The position numbers and the translations under genes were made by a program. Of a DNA stretch of 64,000 nucleotides, positions 63,330 to 64,000 are shown piece after piece. This DNA is from Homalodisca vitripennis (taxonomy: Eukaryota > Arthropoda > Insecta > Hemiptera > Cicadellidae). The notes below the pieces were generated by a model. The model worked only from the letters and a program-made list of their open reading frames with translations. It was not told the DNA's origin and did no database searches. The stretch spans positions 43,796-107,795 of the forward strand of contig NW_025778907.1 in the NCBI RefSeq assembly GCF_021130785.1, written 5' to 3'. Within the stretch, counting starts at the first letter, position 1, and each line of letters starts with the position of its first letter.

Positions 63330-63960
63330 AAGTAGTGAACAACTTTATTCCGGTGTTATTTTTTTATTCGGCTATTACGTATTTAAAGTCTCCCGAGGGA
63401 ACACGAAATAAGGGTGAAGGTATCAACGATTGTGCGACAGCTTTATTCTGTAGTCTTTGTTTGTACTTGGCTTCTTCACTGAGTGCTGGAATTGGAATCT
63501 TTGGCTTAATGGATTGACATAACCTAAATTCTTCCGTTTGTCTTACTCTTACTGTGTTTTTATTAAAATTAACTCATAATCATTTAATATAAATCCAGTC
63601 GCCTCAGTAGGTTAAAAATGAAAACCGATTACATACTTTTCATTGTAGAAAATATTTTACCCAAACATTCTGTTTTCCTCAATGTGTGACGAAGGAACCC
63701 TCTACTATACTTTAATATTACTGTGTTTAAACAAGGGTCTTGAACGAAATTAAAAAAAATGTAGTCTGATGATTCCCTCCCATGTCTGCATGATGATATA
63801 CTTAATATATAATGTTAAAAAATCCGTTACATAAGTTAAATTATAGATTAAAACAGAATGATAATATAAAATATCCTTTTCTAATTACTTAACAGCTTTT
63901 AGTCAATGTCAACAATTTTTCATTCTCTTAAATACCTTAAATTGAAAATCCTCACAGCTG
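63330..63960 (-). repeat. right inverted arm of composite copy IV
   Basis: Paralog of 33130-33770 and 50700-51330, including the inverted 91-bp unit remnants (63330-63540) and CCATTAAGCC. No left arm exists in this copy. Its nearest inverted partners are 18-46 kb away. Confidence 0.75.
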
Positions 63961-64000
63961 AGTTTATAAGAATACGTTAATGGTAAGGTATTGTTAATGA

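Larger units (their letters stand above)
60060..64000 (+). repeat. composite repeat, block S7 of copy IV (to window edge)
   Basis: Collinear with 30170-33960 and 47880-51500. Landmarks are GAACAATTCCGTTTACATAA, CAGGTTCTCGCTTTGAATGT, GTCCTTCAGACTGAT, ACCTAACCTGCTAAAGC, AAGAAATGTTGCTGTCG and GACAAGTGACGATAGCC. It is joined upstream directly to the satellite, and the last satellite unit is the block's own native copy. It carries many one-base homopolymer insertions relative to both paralogs. Confidence 0.85.

Overview
This window looks like repeat-dominated intergenic DNA from a large, AT-rich arthropod genome. An insect is most likely. The evidence is the mix of decayed non-LTR retrotransposons, a Penelope-like element, a Tc1/mariner-type MITE and a Helitron whose termini (TCTATATATATAAAAG start, GCCGCGGGTAACAGCTAG end) I recall from insect genomes. 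I could not narrow the species from sequence alone. I found no convincing host protein-coding gene, tRNA, rRNA or CRISPR array. Nearly all long ORFs are shadows of repeats or fragments of retroelement proteins.

Region 1 (1-16 kb) is a mosaic of unrelated elements. It holds a 131-bp tandem repeat (1-440), a small tandem duplication (1136-1345), a Penelope-like GIY-YIG endonuclease relic (3527-3987, minus strand), and a 2.9-kb segment with matching inverted ends (4089-7005) that contains a deleted LINE. It also holds an RNase H relic of another non-LTR element (7463-7741, minus), a small MITE (12134-12343), and a 565-bp Tc1/mariner-type MITE with a TA target duplication (15569-16133).

Region 2 (about 16 kb to the end) consists largely of paralogous copies of one very large, previously unrecognised (by me) composite repeat. 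Reading the blocks in order as S8, S1, S2 (91-bp minisatellite), S3, S4, S5, S6, S7, the longest copy is 20.8-34.1 kb. A second copy is 40.4-51.65 kb and lacks S8 and S5. A third, rearranged copy is 51.7-64 kb, and a partial copy (S2-S3) is 16.1-20.1 kb. S2 and the end of S7 are inverted relative to each other. Each full copy is therefore a foldback-like structure of about 7-9 kb whose inverted arms carry the 91-bp repeat.

The paralogs act as natural before/after comparisons. They show a precise Helitron insertion (41156-42103) with its empty site intact in the other copy. They show the birth of a 21-unit 119-bp satellite (57.65-60.11 kb) from a sequence that is single-copy at 30.2 and 47.9 kb. 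They also show several (TA)n expansions, a 14-bp repeat expansion, and a 1.6-kb internal deletion.

Region 3 (34.1-40.4 kb) is the spacer between the two long copies. It holds the best-preserved retroelement in the window, a 5'-truncated CR1/L2-like LINE with FADD reverse transcriptase and an ATTC-repeat tail (38.06-40.27 kb). It also holds a short LINE C-terminus, two hammerhead-like motifs and a dispersed repeat shared with 12.5 kb. The last 4 kb carries many single-base homopolymer insertions relative to its paralogs, which may be assembly noise.
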